DNA of 45,650 nt. Source: a bacterium. Its GTDB lineage: Bacteria > Patescibacteriota > Patescibacteriia > Patescibacteriales > Patescibacteriaceae. The notes beneath the pieces were generated by a model. It was not told the DNA's origin. It was given only the letters and a program-made list of their open reading frames with translations, and made no database searches. The position numbers and the translations under genes were made by a program. The DNA is taken from positions 1 to 45,650 of the forward strand of contig JAKPXD010000013.1 in assembly GCA_029570385.1 (NCBI GenBank). The letters are read 5' to 3'. Numbering within the stretch: the first letter of the stretch is position 1; the number at the start of each line of letters is the position of its first letter. Positions 36,008-43,330 of this stretch are shown piece by piece.

Positions 36008-37015
36008 CTATTGGTGGTCAATAGCCGCCAGCTGTTTTCGACGGCGTGATAAATCTTCAAAACAAAGATTAACACTATTTTCGTCCTCGGACACATTACC
36101 CAGCGACCGGAAACTACCGGGACCAAAAGTTTTTTCCACTAGTTTGCCGATGGTTAATAAGCTGCCAGTAAAATGAGCCCGTAAAAATTCAGTAAAAATA
36201 GTATCGGCATCAGCATATTGATCGGAAAATTCTTGTTGTATTTCCTGGCAAATATATTTTAATAATTTACGGTGCTGATTATATGTTTCCACAACTTCAA
36301 GACAATTTTGCTGAATATTAAACCAGACAAAAGAATCAGAATTAATATTATTTTGCCGCTTAAACTTAGCAATTTGTTCCTTAACTATGGGTATTTCCAG
36401 AAATAGATGCTCTTCACGGAAATTGGGCAGAAGCATAATTTTATCTAAAGTTCTAATCTCCTGTTCACTAACAATCGCCTCATGAAGACCTTTAAAATGA
36501 ACATGTTTTGGCATTTCATGACCAGTCCTGGAATGGGCTGAAACTCCCGATCGAAAAAGACTAAAATCTTTAACACCCTGATCACTCTGCAGGGCGGTAA
36601 AAGCCTTGAGATGCATAGTCTCATGAAATATAACCGCCGCCAATGATAATTTACTATCCAGAAACTTATCATTTTGAATAATAATGCCTTGTTTAAGTTT
36701 ATAGGTCATAGCCGCCGCTGTCATATTTAATCTCTGGCACGCTTCCCGAGGTAAAAAATGATAGTTTTCGGCCGGCACATTATAACCCTCAAGGCCAAAC
36801 TGCTGACATAAACGATTAGTTTCGCTATTAGCAAAAGAAATAAAATCTAACGCCTCCGGCGTTTTGGCTAGCTCATATTTCTTAATAATCTCTAGATCTT
36901 TATCCGGTAATGAGGCATTATGCTCAAAAAGCCTGGCATTAAAAAAATCTTTAGTTTGTTCTTTGTCTGCGGAATCAGCTTGCCCAACAATCTGTAAATT
37001 CGGTATTCTTTCCAT
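36008..37015 (-). CDS. Zincin-like putative metallopeptidase, unknown family
   Basis: 335 aa, no signal peptide. A zinc-protease motif is present, IFHETMHLKAF (His131, Glu132, His135), and an acidic helix GLHEAIVSEQE (about 177-186) is a candidate for the third ligand. The rest resembles no family I recognise. It starts three bases after the MazG gene stop, so translation is probably coupled, and it ends the minus-strand run. An intracellular or anti-sigma-type peptidase role would be a guess. Confidence 0.65.
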   Translation of the reverse strand: MERIPNLQIVGQADSADKEQTKDFFNARLFEHNASLPDKDLEIIKKYELAKTPEALDFISFANSETNRLCQQFGLEGYNVPAENYHFLPREACQRLNMTAAAMTYKLKQGIIIQNDKFLDSKLSLAAVIFHETMHLKAFTALQSDQGVKDFSLFRSGVSAHSRTGHEMPKHVHFKGLHEAIVSEQEIRTLDKIMLLPNFREEHLFLEIPIVKEQIAKFKRQNNINSDSFVWFNIQQNCLEVVETYNQHRKLLKYICQEIQQEFSDQYADADTIFTEFLRAHFTGSLLTIGKLVEKTFGPGSFRSLGNVSEDENSVNLCFEDLSRRRKQLAAIDHQ

Positions 37016-37018
37016 AAA

Positions 37019-37348
37019 TTAGCGATTATCACCACTGCCGTGCAATTGATCCCGCTGCTGGCGAGATAATAGTTTATCTAAATTGTCTTGAGCCACTTGA
37101 TTAAGCTCCAAATCTAATTCAGTGGCTAGTTGAGCCAGATACCATAAAACATCACCCAATTCTTTAGCGACGGCTTGACGTTGTTCAGTGCTAACTATTC
37201 CTTGTTGATCACGAAAAATTTTTTTAATCTTTTCCACTACTTCGCCGCTTTCACCAGCTAGCCCCAAAGCCGGATAAACAAAGCCCTGACCAATAACCGG
37301 ATAAACTGCCGTCTGGCGGCTTTTCTTCTGATACTCATTGAATTCCAT
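37019..37348 (-). CDS. MazG-like nucleotide pyrophosphohydrolase
   Basis: 109 aa, one all-alpha NTP-PPase domain. Metal-binding acidic residues are in LGLAGESGEVVEKIKK and KELGDVLWYLAQLA, the ExxE...ExxD pattern. Such enzymes split NTPs to NMP and pyrophosphate and often clean up aberrant nucleotides. In this genome the pyrophosphate could feed the membrane pyrophosphatases, though the amount is likely small. Ten bases after the membrane-export gene. Confidence 0.88.
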   Translation of the reverse strand: MEFNEYQKKSRQTAVYPVIGQGFVYPALGLAGESGEVVEKIKKIFRDQQGIVSTEQRQAVAKELGDVLWYLAQLATELDLELNQVAQDNLDKLLSRQQRDQLHGSGDNR

Positions 37349-37358
37349 AAAATTTATT

Positions 37359-37841
37359 TTAGATAATAGCGGTCACGCCAACTGTTAAAATAGTAACGAT
37401 GAGGCCGGCAATAATAACGCCACCAAAAATCGGCCAAAAGGCTTTACGCACTGGCACGCCAAATAACCAAGCAGCAATTGCTCCGGTCCAAGCGCCCGTC
37501 ATCGGCAAAGGAACGGCCACAAATAAACATAGGGCTAATAGGCCGTATTTCTCAAATTGCTGACTGGTCTTGCGACGGGTCCGCCGAAAGATAGCCTCAA
37601 GAACTCTAGTCCAAAACTTAGAATAACGCTTAGCTAATTGAACAATTTTATTAAGTCCTAAAATAATCACTGGAATCGGCAAACTATTACCAATAACCGC
37701 TAGAATAAAAGCAGTTAATGGCTTAACGTGCCAAACAGTAATGGCTAAAGGAATTGTCGCCCGCAATTCAGTAACCGGAATAGCTGAATAAACAACGGTC
37801 CATAACTCTTTAGAGGACAAAATAGTTGGCAAAATATCCAT
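37359..37841 (-). CDS. Small multidrug export family membrane protein
   Basis: 160 aa of the Sm_multidrug_ex group. The typical N-terminal segment SAIPVTELRATIPLAI is present, followed by membrane helices (about 45-66, 100-130, 136-158) and a basic loop (RRTRRKTSQQFEKYG) and PLPMTGAWTGA. The family name comes from one early report; a transport substrate is not established. Eleven bases after the pilin gene. Confidence 0.8.
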   Translation of the reverse strand: MDILPTILSSKELWTVVYSAIPVTELRATIPLAITVWHVKPLTAFILAVIGNSLPIPVIILGLNKIVQLAKRYSKFWTRVLEAIFRRTRRKTSQQFEKYGLLALCLFVAVPLPMTGAWTGAIAAWLFGVPVRKAFWPIFGGVIIAGLIVTILTVGVTAII

Positions 37842-37852
37842 GATTTATAAAT

Positions 37853-38266
37853 TTAATAGCCCATAGTAGCCGGGGTGGCGGTATAGTCTTGGTTAGTTCC
37901 TTCTAAGTGATAGCTTAATTCATAATTTAATCCAGTTGTACTACTATACACATAAGAATAAACACCCTTAGGATCTGAAGGGATAACTTCCATATAAGCA
38001 TTGGGACAGTTAGTGTCTTGAAAACCATCTGGACCAATACAACCATAATCGTAACCATGTCCAAGATTGCCGCCATCAATGGGATAAGAATTGTTTTGAT
38101 TAAAATACATCTCCAGTGCTGTTCTAATTTGCTTGATATCTGATAAACGACGGGCATCCCGCGATTTAACCCGAGCGTTATTAAGCGCTACGACTGATAA
38201 AGTAGATAATAGGGCAATAATGGCGATAACCACTAACAACTCAATTAAAGTAAAACCTTTTCTCAT
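37853..38266 (-). CDS. Type IV pilin / pseudopilin
   Basis: 137 aa with a type III signal: MRKG before FTLIELLVVIAIIALLSTLSVVAL, cleaved after Gly4 by a prepilin peptidase, with Glu at +5. The globular part has the G-pseudopilin pattern DARRLSDIKQIRTALEMYFNQNNSYP, and two cysteines (YGCIGPDG, TNCP) may form a disulphide. Assembly genes (pilB, pilC, pilD) are not in the window. First gene of the run ending with the zincin-like gene; a TATAAT lies about 35 bases upstream without a good -35. Confidence 0.88.
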   Translation of the reverse strand: MRKGFTLIELLVVIAIIALLSTLSVVALNNARVKSRDARRLSDIKQIRTALEMYFNQNNSYPIDGGNLGHGYDYGCIGPDGFQDTNCPNAYMEVIPSDPKGVYSYVYSSTTGLNYELSYHLEGTNQDYTATPATMGY

Positions 38267-38425
38267 AAATTGATTTAATATTTAATAAATTCATTATAAT
38301 CTAATTTGGCTAGTATCGCCAGTCAATCTTGTTAAAATGAACCCAAATTAAATTATATTAAACTTTATTGCGCACTGATTCGGTCCGAGCTTTATCAATG
38401 GGACTATAACAGCTATGATAATAAT

Positions 38426-38447
38426 TGTCTAATTACTAGTTTAGACA
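38426..38447. repeat. Intergenic inverted repeat TGTCTAA/TTAGACA
   Basis: TGTCTAA (38426-38432) and TTAGACA (38441-38447) with an 8-nt loop, in the 232-bp gap between the pyrophosphatase terminator and the pilin gene. It may be a regulatory site for the pilin transcript. No T run follows it. Confidence 0.4.
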
Positions 38448-38467
38448 CACAAAATTAGCTCAAAAAA

Positions 38468-38487
38468 AACCCAGCCGGAGCTGGGTT
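38468..38487 (-). terminator. Terminator of the second pyrophosphatase gene
   Basis: AACCCAGC (38468-38475), loop CGGA, GCTGGGTT (38480-38487), followed on the minus strand by a run of T. Confidence 0.9.
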
Positions 38488-38498
38488 ATATTGTAATT

Positions 38499-40682
38499 TT
38501 AAAAAAGAATAGTGATGCCAGCGGTCACGATAGCGACCATGGACATCAGTTTTATTAATATATTCAATGCTGGGCCAGAGGTATCCTTACAAGGATCCCC
38601 GACCATATCACCGATGACGGCGGCCTTATGGGCGGCTGAACCTTTACCACCCAAATGGCCCTCTTCAATGTATTTTTTGGCGTTATCCCAGGCTCCTCCG
38701 GCATTAGCCAAAAAAACGGCCATGCCAAACCCAGTTGTCATGGCGCTTAATAATAAGCCCATGACACCGGCAACACCTAGAAACACCCCCGTTATAATTG
38801 GGGTGATTACAGCTAATAGTGCCGGGATAATCATCGCCCGCTGAGCGCCCTGAGTGGAGATCTGTATACATCTCTGGTACTCCGGGCTTTCGGAGCCATC
38901 CAAAATACGTGGGTTGCTAAATTGTCGGCGGACTTCCGCCACCATTTTTTTAGCAACCTTACTAACGGCGCCGGTGGTTAAGCCAATGAACACCAGTACC
39001 GCCATCGCGCCGATAAAGGCGCCGACGATGAACTTGGGGTTCATCGCATGGACCTGGTAATAATTAACCAGGTCCAGAATATTAGCCTTGGCTAACGGGA
39101 CTTCCTGGTTATTAATAACCAGGTTAATGTCCCCTTTCCGCAACAGGGCTAATTTGATTTCCTCCACATACGACGCCAACAGGGCCATCGCCGTCAGGGC
39201 GGCTGACCCAATTGCGAAGCCCTTTCCAGTGGCTGCCGTAGTGTTACCGACGGCATCTAGCATGTCGGTTCTTTGCCGAACATGCCCTGGCAACTTAGCC
39301 ATTTCAGCATTGCCCCCGGCATTGTCAGCAATAGCACCGAAGGCGTCAGTTGCCAAGACAAAGCCAAGATTAGCCAACATGCCAACAGCCGCCATAGCAA
39401 TACCGGAAAGGCCCTGAGCAATATTACTGACACTCAGGCTAAAGCCTGAGGCACAGAAAAAAGCCCCGACCATTCCGATACATACAGCGATAACCGGAAC
39501 ACTGGTCGAATTCATACCTAACTCTAAGCCACTGGTGATCACCGTGGCTGAAGAGGTTGCAGCACTCTCAGCGACTCGCTGAGTTGGCTGATAGTCTTGT
39601 GAAGTCTGGTAATTAACCCAGACTCCAATAACTACGCCAACTAACAGGCCTAGAGTCACTGATAGCGACAACCCTAACCAATTTTGCAGGCCCAGCTGGG
39701 ACGTGACCACAAAGGTGGCGCCAGCAATCAATACTGAGCTTAGCCAAATTCCATTATTAATGGAACCGACCAGCTCTTTCATGCCGGAACTATTTTTGGC
39801 CTTGACAATAAACAGGGAAATGATTGAAAAAATTACTCCCAAACCGCCAATAATCATTGGCAGTAAAACATATTTTGTTTGCGTGTCCAGGGATAGCCCT
39901 TGGCTAGAGCTAGCAAACAAGGCCGCCGCCGCCAAAATGGCGCCGGCGTAGGACTCATATAAGTCCGCGCCCATGCCAGCTACATCGCCAACATTGTCGC
40001 CAACATTGTCAGCAATGACTGCTGGGTTGCGCGGATCATCTTCCGCCAAACCGGCGTCATTTTTACCAACTAAGTCCGCCCCCATGTCGGCAGCTTTGGT
40101 AAAAATGCCGCCGCCAACTCTGGCAAATAGAGCCTGTAAAGAAGCTCCCATGCCAAAAGTTAACATGATGGTGGTTATCGTTAGCATTTTTGACTGAGGA
40201 TCGCCCTGAAAGAAATAATTCAATATGTAAAACCATATTGAAACATCTAACAGAGCGAACCCAACTACCCCAAAGCTTAAAACTGCACCGCCTCTAAGGG
40301 CGACCTGCAAGCCAGCGTTCAGGGAGTCTTGGGCTGCTCTAGCCACCCGAGAGGCAGCATGAGTGGCCGCTAACATGCCAACATATCCGGCTAGCGCTGA
40401 AAAAACGCCACCGGTTAAAAAAGAAAACGGCGTATAGCGGCTCATCAGATTGAGGCTATAAGCCGCAATAGCGAAAAAAATGCTCGTGACCAAGAAAACA
40501 ATAGCAACGACCTTGTACTGCTGCCGCAGATAGGCCATTGCTCCTTCCTGGACGAGCCCGGCAATTTCTTGCATTCTTTCATTGCCTGGATCCTTTTTTT
40601 TCATCTGAACATACAGGATTCGCGCAAACAAAAGAGCCAAGATTCCGGCTATTGGTATGAACCAGAAGACTGTTGGAACCAT
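38499..40682 (-). CDS. hppA: Membrane-bound pyrophosphatase, K+-dependent, probably Na+-pumping
   Basis: 727 aa, longer than the first copy. Catalytic motifs are intact: [18 protein letters not shown] (about 190-207), [19 protein letters not shown] (about 215-233), [24 protein letters not shown]. The segment GNTTAATGKG places Ala483 and Gly486 where K+-dependent enzymes have them. DLYESYAG puts Glu243 where Na+-pumping members carry their helix-6 glutamate. So it belongs to the other ion class from the 2765-4756 copy. It has a strong Shine-Dalgarno and is visibly richer in G/C than its surroundings. Na+ versus dual Na+/H+ transport cannot be decided by eye. Confidence 0.95.
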   Translation of the reverse strand: MVPTVFWFIPIAGILALLFARILYVQMKKKDPGNERMQEIAGLVQEGAMAYLRQQYKVVAIVFLVTSIFFAIAAYSLNLMSRYTPFSFLTGGVFSALAGYVGMLAATHAASRVARAAQDSLNAGLQVALRGGAVLSFGVVGFALLDVSIWFYILNYFFQGDPQSKMLTITTIMLTFGMGASLQALFARVGGGIFTKAADMGADLVGKNDAGLAEDDPRNPAVIADNVGDNVGDVAGMGADLYESYAGAILAAAALFASSSQGLSLDTQTKYVLLPMIIGGLGVIFSIISLFIVKAKNSSGMKELVGSINNGIWLSSVLIAGATFVVTSQLGLQNWLGLSLSVTLGLLVGVVIGVWVNYQTSQDYQPTQRVAESAATSSATVITSGLELGMNSTSVPVIAVCIGMVGAFFCASGFSLSVSNIAQGLSGIAMAAVGMLANLGFVLATDAFGAIADNAGGNAEMAKLPGHVRQRTDMLDAVGNTTAATGKGFAIGSAALTAMALLASYVEEIKLALLRKGDINLVINNQEVPLAKANILDLVNYYQVHAMNPKFIVGAFIGAMAVLVFIGLTTGAVSKVAKKMVAEVRRQFSNPRILDGSESPEYQRCIQISTQGAQRAMIIPALLAVITPIITGVFLGVAGVMGLLLSAMTTGFGMAVFLANAGGAWDNAKKYIEEGHLGGKGSAAHKAAVIGDMVGDPCKDTSGPALNILIKLMSMVAIVTAGITILF

Positions 40683-40690
40683 CTCTTGTT

Positions 40691-40696
40691 CCTCCT
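40691..40696 (-). promoter_or_regulatory. Strong Shine-Dalgarno of the second pyrophosphatase
   Basis: AGGAGG on the minus strand, eight bases before the ATG at 40682, unlike the first pyrophosphatase and most genes here. Farther upstream a hairpin-capable TTGTC/GACAA (40710-40723) and a weak TTGCTA/TAAGAA promoter pair (17-bp spacer) can be seen. Confidence 0.75.
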
Positions 40697-40853
40697 TTTT
40701 TTATTTTTGTTGTCAATGGACAATTTAAAGAATTCTTAACATATTTAAAAAAATTTAGCAAGGGTATATATTAATCCATCTCGGTTTATTCTCTTGCCCC
40801 CTGTGGAGTCTAAAATGAGAGTGAACTGATTCAGGGTCTTTTAAAAAATATGG

Positions 40854-41207
40854 CTAATATATTTTAATTTTTCTTAATTGTCGTCGCCGCTCTAAATAAT
40901 CCGGCATAGTTTGAGCGACCAATCGCCAAAAACGCGGTGAATGATTGAGCTCCTTTAAATGACATAACTCATGAACAATAATATAATCAGCCAATTCGCT
41001 AGGTAAATTAACTAAACGATAGTTAAAATTAAGATTGCCCTGTCGAGAACAGCTGCCCCAACGAGATCGCTGATTCTTAACACTAACTCGATTATATTGA
41101 AATCCATAGAATTGGTTGTAGTATTCCAGACGTTCGTGAATTAAATGGCCGGCTATAGTCTTATACTGCCAATAATCTTTATTGGCCCGCTGTCGATTAA
41201 AAATCAT
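40854..41207 (-). CDS. YgjP-like metallopeptidase, short form
   Basis: 117 aa corresponding to the C-terminal half of YgjP-like (DUF45) proteins: NQRSRWGSCSRQGNLNFNYRLVNLP, then VHELCHLKELNHSPRFWRLV with the HExxH zinc site and a third His nearby. The N-terminal half of the roughly 230-aa family is missing. I start at the ATG at 41207; the TTG at 41213 adds two residues. It is a single gene between the pyrophosphatase and the unknown cluster. Confidence 0.85.
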   Translation of the reverse strand: MIFNRQRANKDYWQYKTIAGHLIHERLEYYNQFYGFQYNRVSVKNQRSRWGSCSRQGNLNFNYRLVNLPSELADYIIVHELCHLKELNHSPRFWRLVAQTMPDYLERRRQLRKIKIY

Positions 41208-41272
41208 AAACAAACCTGTTTTATAAATTATTTAAAGATCTTAACAAAAATAGGCTAATTTTACTACAGCTC

Positions 41273-41301
41273 TTGATTTTTTTTGGCAAAAGGCATAAAA
41301 T
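41273..41301 (+). promoter_or_regulatory. Promoter of the 299-aa / 121-aa gene pair
   Basis: TTGATT (41273-41278), 17-bp spacer, TAAAAT (41296-41301). Leader about 27 nt, no Shine-Dalgarno before ATG 41335. Confidence 0.55.
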
Positions 41302-41334
41302 TTAATTAAGCTAAAAATTTAATTAAACCTTTTT

Positions 41335-42234
41335 ATGAAACAAGAAGAGATTAATCTGGGGTTTGATAGTAATGCGGCGATTAATAGAAATAATAACCAG
41401 GAAAATGAATTAGTGAATCAATTTATGGAGAAAGAAGGGACTGGCCTAAACCTTAATAGTGATAAGGATCTAGAAAAAAAGTTAGCAAATCAATTTACGA
41501 AAAAAGAAGAACTGGATCGAGAAAATGAATTAGTGAATGAATTAGTGAATCAATCCAACGAGTCTCTTGAGGCACAAAAAATAGATCCTTTTGCTAAGGG
41601 TCGAGAACGTCTAGCTTCAATTGGTGAATTCTTTTCCCATACCAAAGACAAGGCCATATCTTTATTCAAAAAAATTGGCGGAGCTTTATCAAGATTCGGC
41701 TCAAAGGCTAAATCGTTCGGTATTGATGTATTAGCCGCCACCCTGTCGGCTGATGTTTTAGCTAAAAAAGGTTACGAGTTCGCCAGCGATAAAGTAGGCG
41801 AAGCTAAAGAATTTGTTTCCGAATTTGTCGGATCGAATTATGATAAAGCTCGTGATTTTACTCAAAACAAAACGAATCAGGTCAAAGAATTTGCTCAAGA
41901 TAAAGTTGAAATGGCTAAAGATCTAGCCTTTTATACTGCCGGCAAGACTAAAGAGGGCTTAGAAAAAGTAGGCCATGGTATTGAAAATAGATATAATAAA
42001 ATTAAAACTTTTGCTGAAAATGCTTTTGCCGCGGCCAAACTGGAAGTTGCTAAAATTAAAGACGCTTATCGTCAAAAAATGAACGCTATTAGACTAAACC
42101 GTCTAACTGCTGAACATGAAAAGATATTGCAGGAAGAACAAAAAGCCTCAGAAAAGGCTGAAAAACTTCGCTTAAAACGAGAAAGCTTATTAGAAAAAAT
42201 AGGCCTTCTCCAATCAGTGGAAAATGCCAGCTAA
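41335..42234 (+). CDS. Unknown 299-aa charged helical protein with internal repeats
   Basis: Not a family I recognise. Residues 1-80 contain repeated ENELVNQF/ELVNE blocks, and the DNA is repeated too (41401-41425 and 41521-41555). Residues 85-240 are made of Lys/Glu/Ala-rich segments such as DKVGEAKEFVSEFVG and DKVEMAKDLAFYTAGKTKEG. These resemble the 11-residue amphipathic repeats of LEA or apolipoprotein-like proteins. The end (250-295) is a coiled coil. One stretch, DVLAATLSADVLAKKG, is weakly hydrophobic but not a clear membrane helix. It forms an operon with the next gene, 24 bases away. Confidence 0.7.
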   Translation: MKQEEINLGFDSNAAINRNNNQENELVNQFMEKEGTGLNLNSDKDLEKKLANQFTKKEELDRENELVNELVNQSNESLEAQKIDPFAKGRERLASIGEFFSHTKDKAISLFKKIGGALSRFGSKAKSFGIDVLAATLSADVLAKKGYEFASDKVGEAKEFVSEFVGSNYDKARDFTQNKTNQVKEFAQDKVEMAKDLAFYTAGKTKEGLEKVGHGIENRYNKIKTFAENAFAAAKLEVAKIKDAYRQKMNAIRLNRLTAEHEKILQEEQKASEKAEKLRLKRESLLEKIGLLQSVENAS

Positions 42235-42258
42235 TTTTAGCCTATAAATATTATTTCT

Positions 42259-42624
42259 ATGAACAAACAGGAATTAATCGATAAAATAAAAGCTAGCTCA
42301 ATTGAAGCTACCCGCAAACAACAAATTATCAATTTATTAGAAAATAATGATTTAACCTTGGATATTAAAGAGCAAATTAAAACTCTAATCCAAGAAGACA
42401 TTGACTCTGACCTCTCAGTACCATTTACTCCAGAAGATTATTCAGCTATGAACGCAGCCACAGAACAAATGTCTAACGAAATTGCTAATGTGGAAAACGA
42501 ATTAAACAAAGACATGGAGTTTGTAGAAAACGAATTAAATGATCTAGAAACATTCATCAACGATACTGGTAAAGTTATTGACGAGGCACAAATAGATGCT
42601 CTCAGAAACGAAATGCAAAATTAA
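42259..42624 (+). CDS. Unknown 121-aa acidic coiled-coil protein
   Basis: Not recognised. Almost entirely helical and acidic, with two similar stretches, ANVENELNKDMEFVENELNDLETF, suggesting a small internal duplication. The N-terminal 50 residues form a short helical domain (ELIDKIKASSIEATRKQQIINLLENNDL). No membrane segment, no cysteine. It follows the 299-aa gene in one unit and ends at a strong two-way terminator. The shared helical, charged character suggests the two proteins interact (inference). Confidence 0.7.
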   Translation: MNKQELIDKIKASSIEATRKQQIINLLENNDLTLDIKEQIKTLIQEDIDSDLSVPFTPEDYSAMNAATEQMSNEIANVENELNKDMEFVENELNDLETFINDTGKVIDEAQIDALRNEMQN

Positions 42625-42642
42625 GCCAACTTCTACTCTATA

Positions 42643-42680
42643 CAATATAAAAACGCACCTTGGAGTGCGTTTTTATATTG
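42643..42680. terminator. Bidirectional terminator between converging genes
   Basis: A perfect 16-bp stem (42643-42658 with 42665-42680) around CTTGGA, centred on AAAAACGCAC, with A/T at both feet. It serves the 121-aa gene on the plus strand and overlaps the stop codon of the 200-aa gene on the minus strand. Confidence 0.9.
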
Positions 42681-43275
42681 ACTGCTGCTGTTTTTGATCC
42701 GTTTTAAGTCTTTTGAGTAATTCTTGAGTTGCCAAAATACCGGCATCAGCTTGAGATAAAAAATATAATCGAGGATTAATTAAAAGTACTTTGCGTTGTT
42801 TCTTTTTAAGCAATCTTAAAGATTTTTTATCCGCCAAAGACAGTTCTTTAATGTTTTTAATTTTGATGCCACTTTTTTCAATATAGCCAATCAAGGTGCG
42901 TAAGCTGGCTTGAGCTAGATGACCGGCAAACCTTTCCTGACCATAAGAAAAAATCTCTGTGGGATTAAATTTGCTGTTAGAATTATGGCGAACGGACGGT
43001 TCTTCAATAACTGTTGTTGAAGACAGTTGACACGAAGCGATCTCGTGCCTAAGATCATTAATTTTTTCACTATTTTGACCATTCGTTTGAGCTGCTAACG
43101 ATTTATCTTGGTTAGCAACAGAATTATCAACGGCCTTCTCTGTTGGACTAAACGATTCTGGCTGAGTATATTTTTCTAAACTACCATCAACAGGGACAAC
43201 AGCTTCGTCAATTTCATGACTGAGGTGATTGTCTTGTTTAGTAAAAAATGATTCAATCTTGTTTTGTCGGGCCAT
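42673..43275 (-). CDS. Unknown 200-aa protein with disordered N-terminal half
   Basis: Not recognised. Residues 1-100 are polar and low in hydrophobics, probably disordered. Residues 105-190 look folded and helical: IFSYGQERFAGHLAQASLRTLIGYIEKSGIKIKNIKELSLADKKSLRLLKKKQRKVLLINPRLYFLS in part. Near the N-terminus QNKIESFF fits the spacing of a PCNA-type clamp-binding motif, which may be chance. The coding end lies inside the bidirectional terminator. It probably shares a transcript with the upstream 333-aa gene, 55 bases away. Confidence 0.65.
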   Translation of the reverse strand: MARQNKIESFFTKQDNHLSHEIDEAVVPVDGSLEKYTQPESFSPTEKAVDNSVANQDKSLAAQTNGQNSEKINDLRHEIASCQLSSTTVIEEPSVRHNSNSKFNPTEIFSYGQERFAGHLAQASLRTLIGYIEKSGIKIKNIKELSLADKKSLRLLKKKQRKVLLINPRLYFLSQADAGILATQELLKRLKTDQKQQQSI

Positions 43276-43330
43276 AATTATTTAATTTGCAGATAACCTT
43301 CAACGTAATTAAAAATGTTGACAAGTGCAG

